Source: Gemelliphila palaticanis (lineage in GTDB: Bacteria; Bacillota; Bacilli; Staphylococcales; Gemellaceae). Taken from it: 64,000 nucleotides of DNA. The stretch spans positions 62,001 to 126,000 of the forward strand of contig JACBYF010000002.1 of assembly GCA_013415235.1 (NCBI GenBank). The letters run 5' to 3'. Both the position numbers and the translations under genes were made by a program. Below are positions 27,866-36,880 of the stretch, one piece after another. Positions within the stretch are counted from its first letter, which is position 1. The number at the start of each line of letters is the position of its first letter. Under the pieces are notes generated by a model. The model was given only the letters and a program-made list of their open reading frames with translations, searched no databases and had not been told where the DNA came from.

Positions 27866-28672
27866 TTACTTTTTAAAAACAAATTTTTCAATTGCATAAC
27901 TAAAACCATCTTCATCATTGCTTTTTGTTATGTAATCTGCTTTTTCTTTTAACTTATCATTAGCATTCCCCATAGCTACACCAATTCCAGCAAATTCTAT
28001 CATACTTAAATCGTTTAAGCCATCACCTATAGCTAACATTTCATCTTTTGTTATGTTTAATTTTTCACAAAGAACTTCTAGTGCTTTTCCTTTAGAAATT
28101 CCTTTATCATTAACTTCTATAAAGAAAGGCTTAGACATAGCTACTTCATAAGTATCGCCTATTTCTTTTGATAATTCTTCCTTTATTTTTAGAGCTTTTT
28201 CAGGCTCTTCTAACATTATAACTTTAGGAGCTTTTTCTACTATTCTTGATTTTAAATCTTCTACAATAACTAAACTTGTTTTTAACGCATTTGCTTCCCA
28301 TTCAGCATAAGGATTAGCTTTATTAGTATAAACTTTATTTTCTTGATAAGTTAATATGTTGCAATTTTTTTCTATTGATTTATCTACTAAAAATTTCAAT
28401 CTGTCAACATCTAACATTTTATCATAAACTACTTCTCCTGTAGATAGATTTGTAAGTTTTGCTCCATTATAAGATAGTAAGTAATTATCATAACTATCAA
28501 GTTTTAATTTTTCTACGAATTGGTACATTCCAAAATCTGGTCTACCAGAAGCAAGTATAACTTTTACTCCATTATCGATACATTTTTTTATAGTTTCTAC
28601 TGTTTTTTCTGTTAACTGCTCTTTACTATTAAGTAACGTATCATCTATATCTGTTACTACAACTTTTATCAT
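27866..28672 (-). CDS. Cof-type HAD-superfamily phosphatase
   Basis: A 268-residue Cof/YkrA-type HAD hydrolase. Motif I is VVTDIDDTLLNS (about residues 4-15), motif II ILASGRP, and motif IV GDGLNDLSMIEFAGIGVAMGNA near the C-terminus; the large cap domain lies between. Such enzymes dephosphorylate sugar phosphates or cofactors such as FMN and PLP. Start set at ATG 28672 with AAGGAG upstream; an in-frame extension to 28708 runs through a 14-bp repeat and is unlikely. It is the last host gene before the prophage. Confidence 0.9.
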   Translation of the reverse strand: MIKVVVTDIDDTLLNSKEQLTEKTVETIKKCIDNGVKVILASGRPDFGMYQFVEKLKLDSYDNYLLSYNGAKLTNLSTGEVVYDKMLDVDRLKFLVDKSIEKNCNILTYQENKVYTNKANPYAEWEANALKTSLVIVEDLKSRIVEKAPKVIMLEEPEKALKIKEELSKEIGDTYEVAMSKPFFIEVNDKGISKGKALEVLCEKLNITKDEMLAIGDGLNDLSMIEFAGIGVAMGNANDKLKEKADYITKSNDEDGFSYAIEKFVFKK

Positions 28673-28695
28673 ACAATTTTCTCCTTCTTTTGTCA

Positions 28696-28729
28696 TTAGG
28701 GGGTGCAAAGCCGTCTTAGGGGGTGCAAA
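28696..28729. repeat. Two 14-bp direct repeats at the host-prophage boundary
   Basis: TTAGGGGGTGCAAA occurs at 28696-28709 and again at 28716-28729, a 20-bp period with a GC-rich 6-bp spacer. The run of five G is striking in such AT-rich DNA. It lies between the HAD gene and the integrase genes, so it may be an attachment-site remnant or a tandem protein-binding site. No copy was noticed near 60.9 kb. Confidence 0.6.
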
Positions 28730-28802
28730 TTTTAATCCTCCTTATTAACTTTTATATTATACCAAAAACTATTATTTTATTCCACATATTAAAGTAACCA
28801 GA

Positions 28803-30362
28803 TCATATTTCTATGACCTGGTTGTTCTTAAATTCTACTGCTACTTTTTTATCTTTATGTATAATAAGTTTTTCTACCAAAGTATTAAAAAGCTTATCAT
28901 CAAAGTTAATAAGGAGTTGTTCTTGTTTTTTTAAGAAATCTATAAATAATTTTAAATCTGCAGACTGCTTAATCTTTAGTTTTATAATTCCTCTCTTTTC
29001 TAAAAGTTTATTTTGTAGATTTTCATACTTCTCAACTAAACTGTCGTACTTTATTTTATAAGACTCTTGATTTTGTAATACACTAGAATTTTGCTTTATC
29101 AAGTTCTCTACTTCAATTTTTATATTTTCCATTTCTTTTTCTAAATTATTTATTTCTGATTCTATATCTCCTGTATTTTCAATCATATCTATTAGTAATG
29201 AAAAGTTTTTAATTATTTTATTTTTTTCTTTAATTAATTTATTAATTGCTTGGACACTCCAATTCTCTATCTCTTCTTTACTAACTGATGGAGTAGTACA
29301 TTTATTTTCTTTTTTATATTTTTGGTTACACCTGAAAATATATCTTTTATACTTACTATTAGAATGCCAAACATGTCTGCCATAACTACCTCCACAACAT
29401 CCACAAATTATTTTCCCAAAATAACTAGTTCGAGTTCTATTATTATTTCTTTTTAGCTCTAGTTGTACTATGTCAAATGTTTTTTTGTCTATAATAGCCT
29501 CATGATTATTTTCTACATAGTATTGTGGAAGTTCTCCTTCATTTTTCTTTTTCTTTTTTGTAAGATAATCTACTGTAAATGTTTTTTGAAGTAAAGCATC
29601 TCCCTTATATTTTTCATTTTGTAACATCCCTTTTATGGTTGTATAACACCATATTTTCTTTCCTGCAGGTGTTGGTATGCCTTCTTTAGTTAAAATTTTA
29701 GCTATACTACTAGGGTTTTCTCCTTTTAAGAATAGACCAAATATATATTTTACAATCCTTGCTTCTTCTTCATCTATTTCAAAACCTCCATATTTACTTT
29801 CTTTAAATCCTAATACATGTCTATAATTAAAATGAACTTGTCCTTCTGCTGCTATTTTTCTTTTACTCCATGTTATATTTTCTGATATACTTCTACTTTC
29901 TTCTTGGGCTAGTGAGCTCATAATGGTAATTAATAATTCTCCTTTTGAATCTAATGTCCATATGTTTTCTTTTTCAAAGTATATTTCCACTCCTGCTTCT
30001 TTTAAATTTCTTACTGTAGTTAATGAATCTACTGTATTTCTCGCAAACCTACTTACTGATTTAGTTATAATTAAATCAATTTTTCCCTTTAATGCATCTT
30101 CTACCATTTCTTGAAATCCTAATCGTTTTTTTGTATTTGTTCCACTTATTCCTTCATCTGAATACATTTTTACAAAATCCCAATCACTTCTACTATTTAT
30201 ATAACTTTCATAGTAATTCATCTGTGCTTCATAAGAACTACTCTGATCTTCATGATCTGTTGATACTCTGGCATATCCTGCTACTCTTCTTTTTTTCATA
30301 CTAGGAAGTTCTGATGATTTAACTGTTCTTTTTGGTTCTATTGTTATAATCTTTTTATTCAC
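28803..30362 (-). CDS. Large serine recombinase (integrase), second of a pair
   Basis: A 519-residue large serine recombinase. The resolvase domain begins RRVAGYARVSTDHEDQSSSY, with the nucleophilic Ser in ARVST, and carries IITKSVSRFARN. The recombinase domain follows (about 170-270), then a zinc ribbon (CGCCGG and later FRCNQKY...C) and a C-terminal coiled-coil (about 370-450). Start set at GTG 30362 with AAGGAG upstream, overlapping the stop of the recombinase before it by 8 bases. It lies at the prophage end, as expected for the integrase. Confidence 0.93.
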   Translation of the reverse strand: MNKKIITIEPKRTVKSSELPSMKKRRVAGYARVSTDHEDQSSSYEAQMNYYESYINSRSDWDFVKMYSDEGISGTNTKKRLGFQEMVEDALKGKIDLIITKSVSRFARNTVDSLTTVRNLKEAGVEIYFEKENIWTLDSKGELLITIMSSLAQEESRSISENITWSKRKIAAEGQVHFNYRHVLGFKESKYGGFEIDEEEARIVKYIFGLFLKGENPSSIAKILTKEGIPTPAGKKIWCYTTIKGMLQNEKYKGDALLQKTFTVDYLTKKKKKNEGELPQYYVENNHEAIIDKKTFDIVQLELKRNNNRTRTSYFGKIICGCCGGSYGRHVWHSNSKYKRYIFRCNQKYKKENKCTTPSVSKEEIENWSVQAINKLIKEKNKIIKNFSLLIDMIENTGDIESEINNLEKEMENIKIEVENLIKQNSSVLQNQESYKIKYDSLVEKYENLQNKLLEKRGIIKLKIKQSADLKLFIDFLKKQEQLLINFDDKLFNTLVEKLIIHKDKKVAVEFKNNQVIEI

Positions 30363-31269
30363 TTTTCTTCTCCTTATTATTATGTAGACTTCTATTAGAT
30401 TTTTCTTTTTGTACTCTGTCAAAAATTTCCTGCGTAATTATTGATTCATGCGCATTTTCTACTATATACATTGTTCTTTTACCTTTATTTATTACTGAAA
30501 ATCCTTTTTCTATATCATGGTATGTTTTTTGTAGTATAAGTTTTCCAGTGTAAGTTTCTTGTGATAAAATATTATGTATTATAGCTCTACTAAATTTATT
30601 TCCTTTTCTTGTTGTCTCTCCTATATCGTTAAGTTTTCTTGATATCATAGTTGGTGAGAGTCCCTCTATATACCAGTCGTATATTTGTTTTATAATTTTT
30701 GCTTCTTTTCTTTCAACTTCATATTTTGTATTTTTAAATCTATAACCATACATATCTTGTTTTATATATGGTATTCCTTGTTCAAAGCTTTTTTTTACTT
30801 TCCATTTGATGTTATCTGATATAGATTTTGATTCTTCTTCTGCTAGTGTTGATAATAATGTAAGTAATAATTCTCCATCTGTTGTTAGTGTATCAATATT
30901 TTCTTTTTCAAATCTTACACTTACTTTTAATAGTTTTAGTTCTCTAATTGTCTTTAGTAATTCTATAGTATTTCTGCCAAATCTTGATATGGATTTTGTT
31001 AAGATTATGTCAATTTCTCCTTTTTCACAGTCTTTAATTAAACGTTGATATTCTCGTCTCTTGTTTGTATTTCTACCGCTAATAGCTTCATCTATATAAA
31101 TTCCTTTTAATTCCCATTCAGGATTGTTTTGAATAATGGTATTATAGTAACTTACTTGATTGGATAGAGAATTTTTTAGATATGTATGTGATACTCTAGC
31201 GTAGGCTGCTACTCTTAATTTATCTTTTTTTAATGAATTCACACTTTCTATTTTTATTACTCTTTTCAA
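30355..31269 (-). CDS. Short serine recombinase, first of a pair
   Basis: A 304-residue serine recombinase with the catalytic domain (LRVAAYARVSHTYLKNSLS; LTKSISRFGRNTIELL) and the following recombinase domain (GYRFKNTKYEVERKEAKII, TYTGKLILQKTY). It stops before the zinc ribbon and coiled-coil of its partner. It overlaps the next recombinase gene, so they are translationally coupled. Tandem pairs of this kind may act together, as CcrA/CcrB do in staphylococci. A repeated promoter-like element lies just upstream (31291-31328). Confidence 0.9.
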   Translation of the reverse strand: MKRVIKIESVNSLKKDKLRVAAYARVSHTYLKNSLSNQVSYYNTIIQNNPEWELKGIYIDEAISGRNTNKRREYQRLIKDCEKGEIDIILTKSISRFGRNTIELLKTIRELKLLKVSVRFEKENIDTLTTDGELLLTLLSTLAEEESKSISDNIKWKVKKSFEQGIPYIKQDMYGYRFKNTKYEVERKEAKIIKQIYDWYIEGLSPTMISRKLNDIGETTRKGNKFSRAIIHNILSQETYTGKLILQKTYHDIEKGFSVINKGKRTMYIVENAHESIITQEIFDRVQKEKSNRSLHNNKEKKSE

Positions 31270-31290
31270 TATGTATCCCTCCTTTTTGTA

Positions 31291-31328
31291 TTACTATATA
31301 TCACTCAAAACGCTTTATTTATCAAGTA
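31291..31328 (-). promoter_or_regulatory. Repeated phage promoter-like element, copy 2
   Basis: ACTTGATAAATAAAGCGTTT on the minus strand, continuing into TGAGTGATATATAGT. It matches 48410-48446 at about 31 of 34 positions. It contains TTGATA-17-GATATA, and the spacer is conserved too, so a phage-specific factor may bind here. It precedes the recombinase pair. Confidence 0.6.
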
Positions 31329-31491
31329 TTTCTTCTATATATTTACTTAAAATAGGATTATATTCTTCTATCATTTTATTTTTAAATATATTGTAATCTT
31401 CTTTTGTTATAGTTCTTTCTTTAAGTAATTTTTTTAAATAAATTATAGTTATTTGATATAATAATTCTTTATTAAATTCGTTATCATTCAT
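31315..31491 (-). CDS. Small SHOCT-like protein next to recombinases
   Basis: A 58-residue protein starting MNDNEFNKELLYQ. The second half, LLKERTITKEDYNIFKNKM, has the helix-turn-helix spacing of a SHOCT (short C-terminal) domain, a mini-domain that mediates oligomerisation. The ATG at 31491 overlaps the stop of the upstream gene (ATGA) and has GGAG nearby; longer in-frame starts run through the upstream gene. Small SHOCT proteins are commonly found beside serine recombinases in Bacillota, and may help integration control. Confidence 0.6.
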   Translation of the reverse strand: MNDNEFNKELLYQITIIYLKKLLKERTITKEDYNIFKNKMIEEYNPILSKYIEEILDK

Positions 31492-31882
31492 TATTATTAT
31501 CTCCAAATCTAAAATTAATATAACATCTATGACTACAATATTTTCTTGTTTTATTGGCATATGATTTAAATGTTTCACCACACATTAAACATTCGTGCAT
31601 ACTGTATGATTTTCTTTTTACTTGATTTAGGTGTGTATTCCACCACTTCATTCTACAAATATCACTACAAAATTTTTTTTGCTTCTTTCCTACTTTTTGT
31701 ATTAACTTCTCATTACATAGTAGACATCCATCATGCTTTTTTATTGTTTCTTTTTTTAATTTCTCTCTTCTACAATATGATTTAACAGTATTATGTGATA
31801 ATCCTAAAATAACTGCTATCCTCTTATATCCTAATCCTTTTTTTCTTAATTTTTTTATCTCTTCTTTTTCGTGTTTATTCAT
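31484..31882 (-). CDS. HTH plus double zinc-finger protein
   Basis: A 132-residue protein. Residues of about 1-45 form a sigma-like helix-turn-helix (KLRKKGLGYKRIAVILGLSH, then NTVKSYCRR). Two zinc-knuckle units follow: CLLCNEKL...CSDIC and CLMCGETF...YCSHRC. It is therefore very likely DNA-binding. It precedes the SHOCT-like and recombinase genes in the same direction, and could be a directionality or expression factor for them. I do not know a characterised homologue. Confidence 0.7.
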   Translation of the reverse strand: MNKHEKEEIKKLRKKGLGYKRIAVILGLSHNTVKSYCRREKLKKETIKKHDGCLLCNEKLIQKVGKKQKKFCSDICRMKWWNTHLNQVKRKSYSMHECLMCGETFKSYANKTRKYCSHRCYINFRFGDNNNE

Positions 31883-31904
31883 TTTCTGATTCTCCTTTTA
31901 TACT

Positions 31905-31950
31905 AAGGACAAATTTATAATGATTTAACAATTATAAATTTCATATCCTT
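31905..31950 (-). promoter_or_regulatory. Palindrome upstream of the HTH/zinc-finger gene
   Basis: AAATTTATAAT and ATTATAAATTT (31909-31919, 31929-31939) around a 9-base loop. The repeat is extended by AAGGA and TCCTT on the outside. It lies about 25 bases before the ATG of the HTH gene, a plausible operator or RNA hairpin. Confidence 0.45.
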
Positions 31951-31989
31951 AAATAACAGTCAAAGAAATCAATTAAAAAATTAACCTTA

Positions 31990-32036
31990 AAATAAAAAAA
32001 ACCTATCATTGCTAACTAATTAGCTATGATAGGCTT
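31990..32036 (-). terminator. Terminator of the prophage late operon (after amidase)
   Basis: AAGCCTATCATAGCTA/TAGCAATGATAGGTTT on the minus strand followed by eight T. It ends the tail-lysis transcript and insulates the integration genes. Confidence 0.9.
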
Positions 32037-32043
32037 GAATTAT

Positions 32044-32994
32044 TTATATTATCTCGTTTACTCTTTGTTGTACTTTATTGTAATCATATCCTGCAGATGT
32101 TAGTCTATTTTTTCTATCTTCTCCGTTTCCCCACAATCCATTTATTACTTCTCTTGCGACTTCATCTATAGTTTTTATCCCTGAAACAAGTTCGTTAACT
32201 TTTGTTTGAACTTCATAGTAGTTATAACCTGCAGATGTCAATTTGTTTTTTCTATCTTCTCCATTTCCCCATAATCCATTTATTACTTCTCTTGCTATTT
32301 TTTCTATACTTAAATGCGTTATAGGATATACTTTATTTCCTAATTCATCAAATACTTTGTATTCTGGATTATTGTCTGCACATTTTTTCGCATTTTCTAG
32401 TTTTTTAAATGCTCCTTTTTGACTATTTACATCACTCCAATTTTTACGAACTCTATACAGTTTTTCTACATTATTATTTATAGCTACTCCATTTAATCTT
32501 TTGTTTACTTCATTAGCTATATAATTGAATTTACTTCCCAAATAAGGTCCTGGACAATTTGTTGGCGCAAACCATTCATGTTTTGTTAGGTTTCCTGTTG
32601 TATCTCCTGTATATTCTAATTTGTTAATTCCGTTTCTAGAACATATATCTACACAAAGTTCTATTGTTTTTTCTAATGCTATGTCACTTACATGCCATAT
32701 TCCTCCATATTCATCGTTTGCTACTTCTATTGTTATTGCTCTATTATCATTAGCTGCGCTTGATGAACACCAAGAACGATTTTTTTCCTCAACATACATC
32801 CCAACTCTACCATTAGAATCTACTCCGTAATTACTACTAGCTTGTCTGCTAGGTGATGCAAATATATTACCACATGTTTCTACTGATAAATTTCCTGCCA
32901 TATGATGTATTGTGATTGTGTCTATTTTATGGTTTCTAAGTCCACTGTGATTAGGACTTAAGTTTATATAATTTACTAAAGGGCTATTACTCAT
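32044..32994 (-). CDS. Phage endolysin: N-acetylmuramoyl-L-alanine amidase with two Cpl-7 repeats
   Basis: A 316-residue lysin. The N-terminal amidase_2 domain carries the zinc histidines in TITIHHMAG, and EWFAPTNCPG near residue 140. A linker of about 50 residues follows, then two CW_7 (Cpl-7-type) wall-binding repeats, each reading AREVINGLWGNGEDRKN. The two repeats are nearly identical in DNA, a recent duplication. No signal peptide; release depends on the holin encoded just before it. Confidence 0.93.
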   Translation of the reverse strand: MSNSPLVNYINLSPNHSGLRNHKIDTITIHHMAGNLSVETCGNIFASPSRQASSNYGVDSNGRVGMYVEEKNRSWCSSSAANDNRAITIEVANDEYGGIWHVSDIALEKTIELCVDICSRNGINKLEYTGDTTGNLTKHEWFAPTNCPGPYLGSKFNYIANEVNKRLNGVAINNNVEKLYRVRKNWSDVNSQKGAFKKLENAKKCADNNPEYKVFDELGNKVYPITHLSIEKIAREVINGLWGNGEDRKNKLTSAGYNYYEVQTKVNELVSGIKTIDEVAREVINGLWGNGEDRKNRLTSAGYDYNKVQQRVNEII

Positions 32995-32995
32995 T

Positions 32996-33400
32996 TTATT
33001 TTTCCTCTCTTTCTTTTAGTTGAATTAATATTGATTTTAGTTTTTCTGGTATAGGTAGTCCCAATTTAGAGGCATTCTCTAGTATTGAAATTCCTTCGTT
33101 AGATAGGTAAAAAAATATTACTACTGATCTTAATACTCCTGTTTGACCTAGTATGTTTACATCTAATATGTTCGCTACTGCTACTAGTGAAAATATTATT
33201 ATTTTCCTAGCTATTCCTTTAAATCCTACTTCACTAGATAATTCTTTTTTATCTATTGCACACATAACTCCTGTTATGTAATCTACTACTACAAATAGTA
33301 TAAGTGAATAAAGTAATCCGTCTACTCCTCCTAAAAGTACTCCTAAAAAACCTCCTATACTTGAGATTATTAGTTTAAAGTTTAGTATTGTTGTATTCAT
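32996..33400 (-). CDS. Phage holin (toxin secretion/lysis holin family)
   Basis: A 134-residue holin of the Phage_holin_4 family (related to the TcdE/UtxA group). Two or three membrane helices (GGFLGVLLGGVDGLLYSLILFVVVDYITG; IIIFSLVAVANIL) precede the conserved FFYLSNEGISILENASKLGLPIP. The C-terminus is charged. It permeabilises the membrane to let the amidase reach the wall. It stops one base before the amidase start region, standard holin-lysin order. Confidence 0.93.
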   Translation of the reverse strand: MNTTILNFKLIISSIGGFLGVLLGGVDGLLYSLILFVVVDYITGVMCAIDKKELSSEVGFKGIARKIIIFSLVAVANILDVNILGQTGVLRSVVIFFYLSNEGISILENASKLGLPIPEKLKSILIQLKEREEK

Positions 33401-33401
33401 T

Positions 33402-34754
33402 TTATTTTCCTCCTGTTAAGTAATAAGTTATTTTCATTGTTTTTTCTGCTGTTTTTTCTAATGTTTTTGATAAGTTATTTATTGTTGCTGAGTAAGGTGT
33501 TATTAGGTATAATATTTTTCTTAAGTATTTATCCCCATAGTTTTCTCCGTTCGCAAAAAAGCCCATTAAAAATGGGCCGTAAGTTATTGGTGTTGATTCT
33601 ATTTTGGATAAATCGTTAGCTGCTATTTGTTTTACTTTATCGTTTTTATCTATTGTAAAGTTAGTTCCACATATCATATCTCCTAATAAGTACATACTGC
33701 AACCTGTGTTTTTGTTTGTTACGTAATCTACTCTTATTTGAAAAGGTACGTCTATTTTTGTTAAGTCTACTGGGTTATTTATGTTAAATTTTATTATTGC
33801 TGTATTGTTTGTATCCACAGCGTATATATAACCGTCTCTTAGTACTGATTTTATTTTTCTACTATAGTTACTATCTAATGTGTAGCTACCTAATTCTCTT
33901 ATTTTTACATTTTCAAGTGCCATTATACTTTCTTCTGCTGTATGGTTTTCTTTATTTATTTTCATTTTTGTTATTTTGGTATTTTCTCCTAAAACTTCTG
34001 ATCTAAGTAAGTAGTAGTTGTCATTGTCTACATAAGCGCATAAGCTATATTCACTAAAGGTATTTTTATAGTTTATTCTAGTTTCTTTTATTGGTTTTTC
34101 GCTTATAAAGTTTAGGTCGTCTGTTAAATTAAATGTAATTAATGGTTCTCTACATTTTATTATTTTTATTCCTTTTTTATCTGGTATTATAGATACTATG
34201 TAGTTTTTCTCAAAATCTGCTTCTACTACATTTATATATTTTTTAGCTAATTCTTTGTCTTTAATTAGTATTTTGGTTTCTCCTAATTTTACTCTATTAC
34301 ATATTCCGTTATCTTTATTTCCGTAATATCCTAATCCTGCATTAGCGTTGGTTAAGCATAAGCTTGATATTCTTCCATTAGCTTTTGATGTTCCAAAATC
34401 CCAAACATATTTATAGCCTGAAGTTGTTTTTTGTGATTCTTCTTTATTAAAGCTACCATTTAGTGTATCTGTTTGGATTTCTGCGCTTTGACCTGCATAT
34501 CCAATACAATTATTTGTTGTAGTAATAAATGTCGTATTTTTTTCTTCTTCTATTCTATCTTTAAATAATAGTATTCCTCCCATAAGTTTTTCTACTATTG
34601 GATAATATATGTCTTTACTTGTTTCATTAGTTAAAGCACTAGGATTTAATGTTAAGATTTTTTCTAATACATCTGTTACTAGATTTTCTTCTTCTAATAT
34701 TTCTTTTTTGTTATTTTTTATGTTTATTAGTTCTATTGTAGTTTTACCTTTCAT
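33402..34754 (-). CDS. Phage tail/fibre-region protein
   Basis: A 450-residue protein placed between the tail hub protein and the holin, the position of tail fibre or receptor-binding genes. MKGKTTIELINIKNNKKEILEEENLVTD at the start resembles N-termini of Bacillota phage minor structural proteins. The rest is beta-rich with repeated YxVS/I-type strands. I see no catalytic motif. Overlaps the upstream gene by 11 bases. Host-receptor binding is inferred from position only. Confidence 0.65.
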   Translation of the reverse strand: MKGKTTIELINIKNNKKEILEEENLVTDVLEKILTLNPSALTNETSKDIYYPIVEKLMGGILLFKDRIEEEKNTTFITTTNNCIGYAGQSAEIQTDTLNGSFNKEESQKTTSGYKYVWDFGTSKANGRISSLCLTNANAGLGYYGNKDNGICNRVKLGETKILIKDKELAKKYINVVEADFEKNYIVSIIPDKKGIKIIKCREPLITFNLTDDLNFISEKPIKETRINYKNTFSEYSLCAYVDNDNYYLLRSEVLGENTKITKMKINKENHTAEESIMALENVKIRELGSYTLDSNYSRKIKSVLRDGYIYAVDTNNTAIIKFNINNPVDLTKIDVPFQIRVDYVTNKNTGCSMYLLGDMICGTNFTIDKNDKVKQIAANDLSKIESTPITYGPFLMGFFANGENYGDKYLRKILYLITPYSATINNLSKTLEKTAEKTMKITYYLTGGK

Positions 34755-36525
34755 TATTTTCCTCCACTTCTACATTGTCTACTAGTTCTAGTGTATGGTT
34801 ATTTTTTACTAGTTTATTTATGTTAATAGTTTCTTGAATTTCATAAGGTGTATTCTCTATTAACTCACTTTCTATGTTATCTTCTAAAATAGGAATTGGT
34901 AGTTGTTTTTTATTTTCTATTTTAGTTATTTTTTCGTTTATTTTTATTTTTCCGTTCCATTCTACATCCCCACCAAGAGAACTTCCTATTATAGCTGAAG
35001 ATATTCCTTCTAATGGAATACTAACACTACCTTTATCTATTTGTATTTCTACGTTAAATCTGTTTAGTACTTTTTCTTTTAGTTTTATTATTGGATAAAA
35101 TAATGTTATTGTATTTTTTTCTGAAATTAATGTTTCTTCAGGTCTGTGGTTTTCTATTATTTCATCGTTTAAGTAATAGTTTATTTTTATTTTAGGGTTT
35201 ATTTTTAAAGTTCTAATTAGTTTTAGTTCTTTTTGTTTATCATCTTCTTTTATTAATACAGTTTCTTCTAATTCTTCTGTTTCTTTTTTTACATTTAAAA
35301 TTATTGTTGCGATAAAGTAAGCGTCTGTTTCTTTGTTGGATGTAAATTCTATATCTATTATTGTTTTAGGTTCTTTTTCTAGTGTTATTTCACTTGAATT
35401 TGTATATGAATTAACTCTTAATTTGTCTGAGTCTATTGTCTGTAATATTCCTTGAATATTTTTATCTTGTTTTGTTTTTCCTTTTGATAATAAGTAGTTT
35501 TGCCCAACACTTTTTATTCTTAGTTTTCCATGAATTTTATACTCAATTGTAGTTATTATTGTTTGATATGTTTTATTTTCTACTATAAATTCAACTACAT
35601 CTCCTACATCTAATTTAGGATTACTTACAATTAGACTATCTAAAGGTGTATAAGTTATTTTACTAATTTCTTTTAGTATTTCTTTACACATTCTTTCTCT
35701 TTTTTCTTTTAATCCTAACTGCATTAATGGATTAACCCCTAGATTCATAGTTAGGTATTCATCTATTTCATTTGAGTAGTATTCTGATATTTTGGTTTTG
35801 AGATTTGTGGTTTGAATTGCTGAATATTTTGTAAGAAAGTCAGATATACTTAAATCATATCTATTTTTTTCTGATATACGGTAGACTTTTGTTGTGGTAA
35901 ATTTTTTTAATATTAATTTCCCGTATCTATCTATTGTTAAAAATGTGGCAGTTACTAATCCTATGTAATGAAGACGGTCTCTATATGTTTCTATATCGTT
36001 ATCTGCGTATATTCCTACTATTTCTTTTCCATTAGGAAGTCTTTCTATTTCTTCTTTACTCATTCCTAGATTGACTTTACATTTATCGCATGATAATTTT
36101 ATTAGTTGATATATTGATCCATGTGTTTCGCTAAAGTTAATGTTTTTCTCAAATTTAACCATATGGTCATAACCTTTTAATTCTACAAATTTTTTAGTTT
36201 TGTTAGCTTCATATATTTTAAATATTCCCATAGGTATTTCTTCATTTTCTATTTTGAACTTTAGTTTTATTTTGGCTTCTTCAAAAGATATATTTTTAAA
36301 TTTGTTTAGTAGTAGTGTTATTCCCATTTCTGCTGCATAAACAGCGCCTAACTCTAATTCGTTATTTCCAGAACAAGAGTTTGTTATGTAACCACTATCT
36401 TTTAATATATCTAAATCTGAAAATTCTATTGTTTCTGCCTTTTTTGTTATTACTTCTCCTATCCACTTATATTTTCTGCTTTTTTCTTTTAATTTATTAT
36501 CAAAGTATTGACTTGTTTCATACAT
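34744..36525 (-). CDS. Phage tail hub/baseplate protein
   Basis: A 593-residue structural protein. The N-terminal half (about 1-370), with KWIGEVITKK, KFKIENEEIPMGIFKIYEA and ELKGYDHMVKFEK, resembles the Tal/gp27-like hub at the tail tip. The C-terminal part is beta-rich. No peptidase motif is recognised. It follows the DUF6711-like protein and tape measure, the usual order. Assignment rests on position plus general resemblance. Confidence 0.65.
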   Translation of the reverse strand: MYETSQYFDNKLKEKSRKYKWIGEVITKKAETIEFSDLDILKDSGYITNSCSGNNELELGAVYAAEMGITLLLNKFKNISFEEAKIKLKFKIENEEIPMGIFKIYEANKTKKFVELKGYDHMVKFEKNINFSETHGSIYQLIKLSCDKCKVNLGMSKEEIERLPNGKEIVGIYADNDIETYRDRLHYIGLVTATFLTIDRYGKLILKKFTTTKVYRISEKNRYDLSISDFLTKYSAIQTTNLKTKISEYYSNEIDEYLTMNLGVNPLMQLGLKEKRERMCKEILKEISKITYTPLDSLIVSNPKLDVGDVVEFIVENKTYQTIITTIEYKIHGKLRIKSVGQNYLLSKGKTKQDKNIQGILQTIDSDKLRVNSYTNSSEITLEKEPKTIIDIEFTSNKETDAYFIATIILNVKKETEELEETVLIKEDDKQKELKLIRTLKINPKIKINYYLNDEIIENHRPEETLISEKNTITLFYPIIKLKEKVLNRFNVEIQIDKGSVSIPLEGISSAIIGSSLGGDVEWNGKIKINEKITKIENKKQLPIPILEDNIESELIENTPYEIQETININKLVKNNHTLELVDNVEVEENNER

Positions 36526-36879
36526 TTAGTACTCCTCCAAGTTAAAACTAACATCCCAAATTCCATATTTATTTAATAAGTTTATTTTGTAGTTTGTCAC
36601 GTAAGCAGATATTGTTTTTTCTGTAAGTGTATATGGATTAAAATATTTTACTTCTAGTTCTCTATTTTTTAATAATTCCGATATTTTTAAAAGCCATTTA
36701 GAGGTTAATGTCAATTTTACTGTTATGTTCACTACTCCTTCTCTTAAAACATCTCGTTGTTTTATACCTGCTTGTGTTATTCCTCCACTTGATGATTCTA
36801 TATCATTAAATTCAAATTCTAATTCATCAGGAGTTGGTATTTTTATGTTATTTATTTTTAAGTATGTTGTTTTATTCAT
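36526..36879 (-). CDS. Small tail protein (DUF6711-like)
   Basis: A 117-residue protein, TYLKINNIKIPTPDELEFEF at the N-terminus and GIWDVSFNLEE at the end, similar in length and pattern to DUF6711 proteins found directly after tape measure genes. Probably a distal-tail or tail-tip component. One base separates it from the tape measure stop codon. Confidence 0.65.
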   Translation of the reverse strand: MNKTTYLKINNIKIPTPDELEFEFNDIESSSGGITQAGIKQRDVLREGVVNITVKLTLTSKWLLKISELLKNRELEVKYFNPYTLTEKTISAYVTNYKINLLNKYGIWDVSFNLEEY

Positions 36880-36880
36880 T

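Noticed and set aside
28741..28830. tRNA gene as attachment site
   Set aside because: No cloverleaf or tRNA 3' end is present near either prophage edge; the integrases are serine recombinases, which do not need one.
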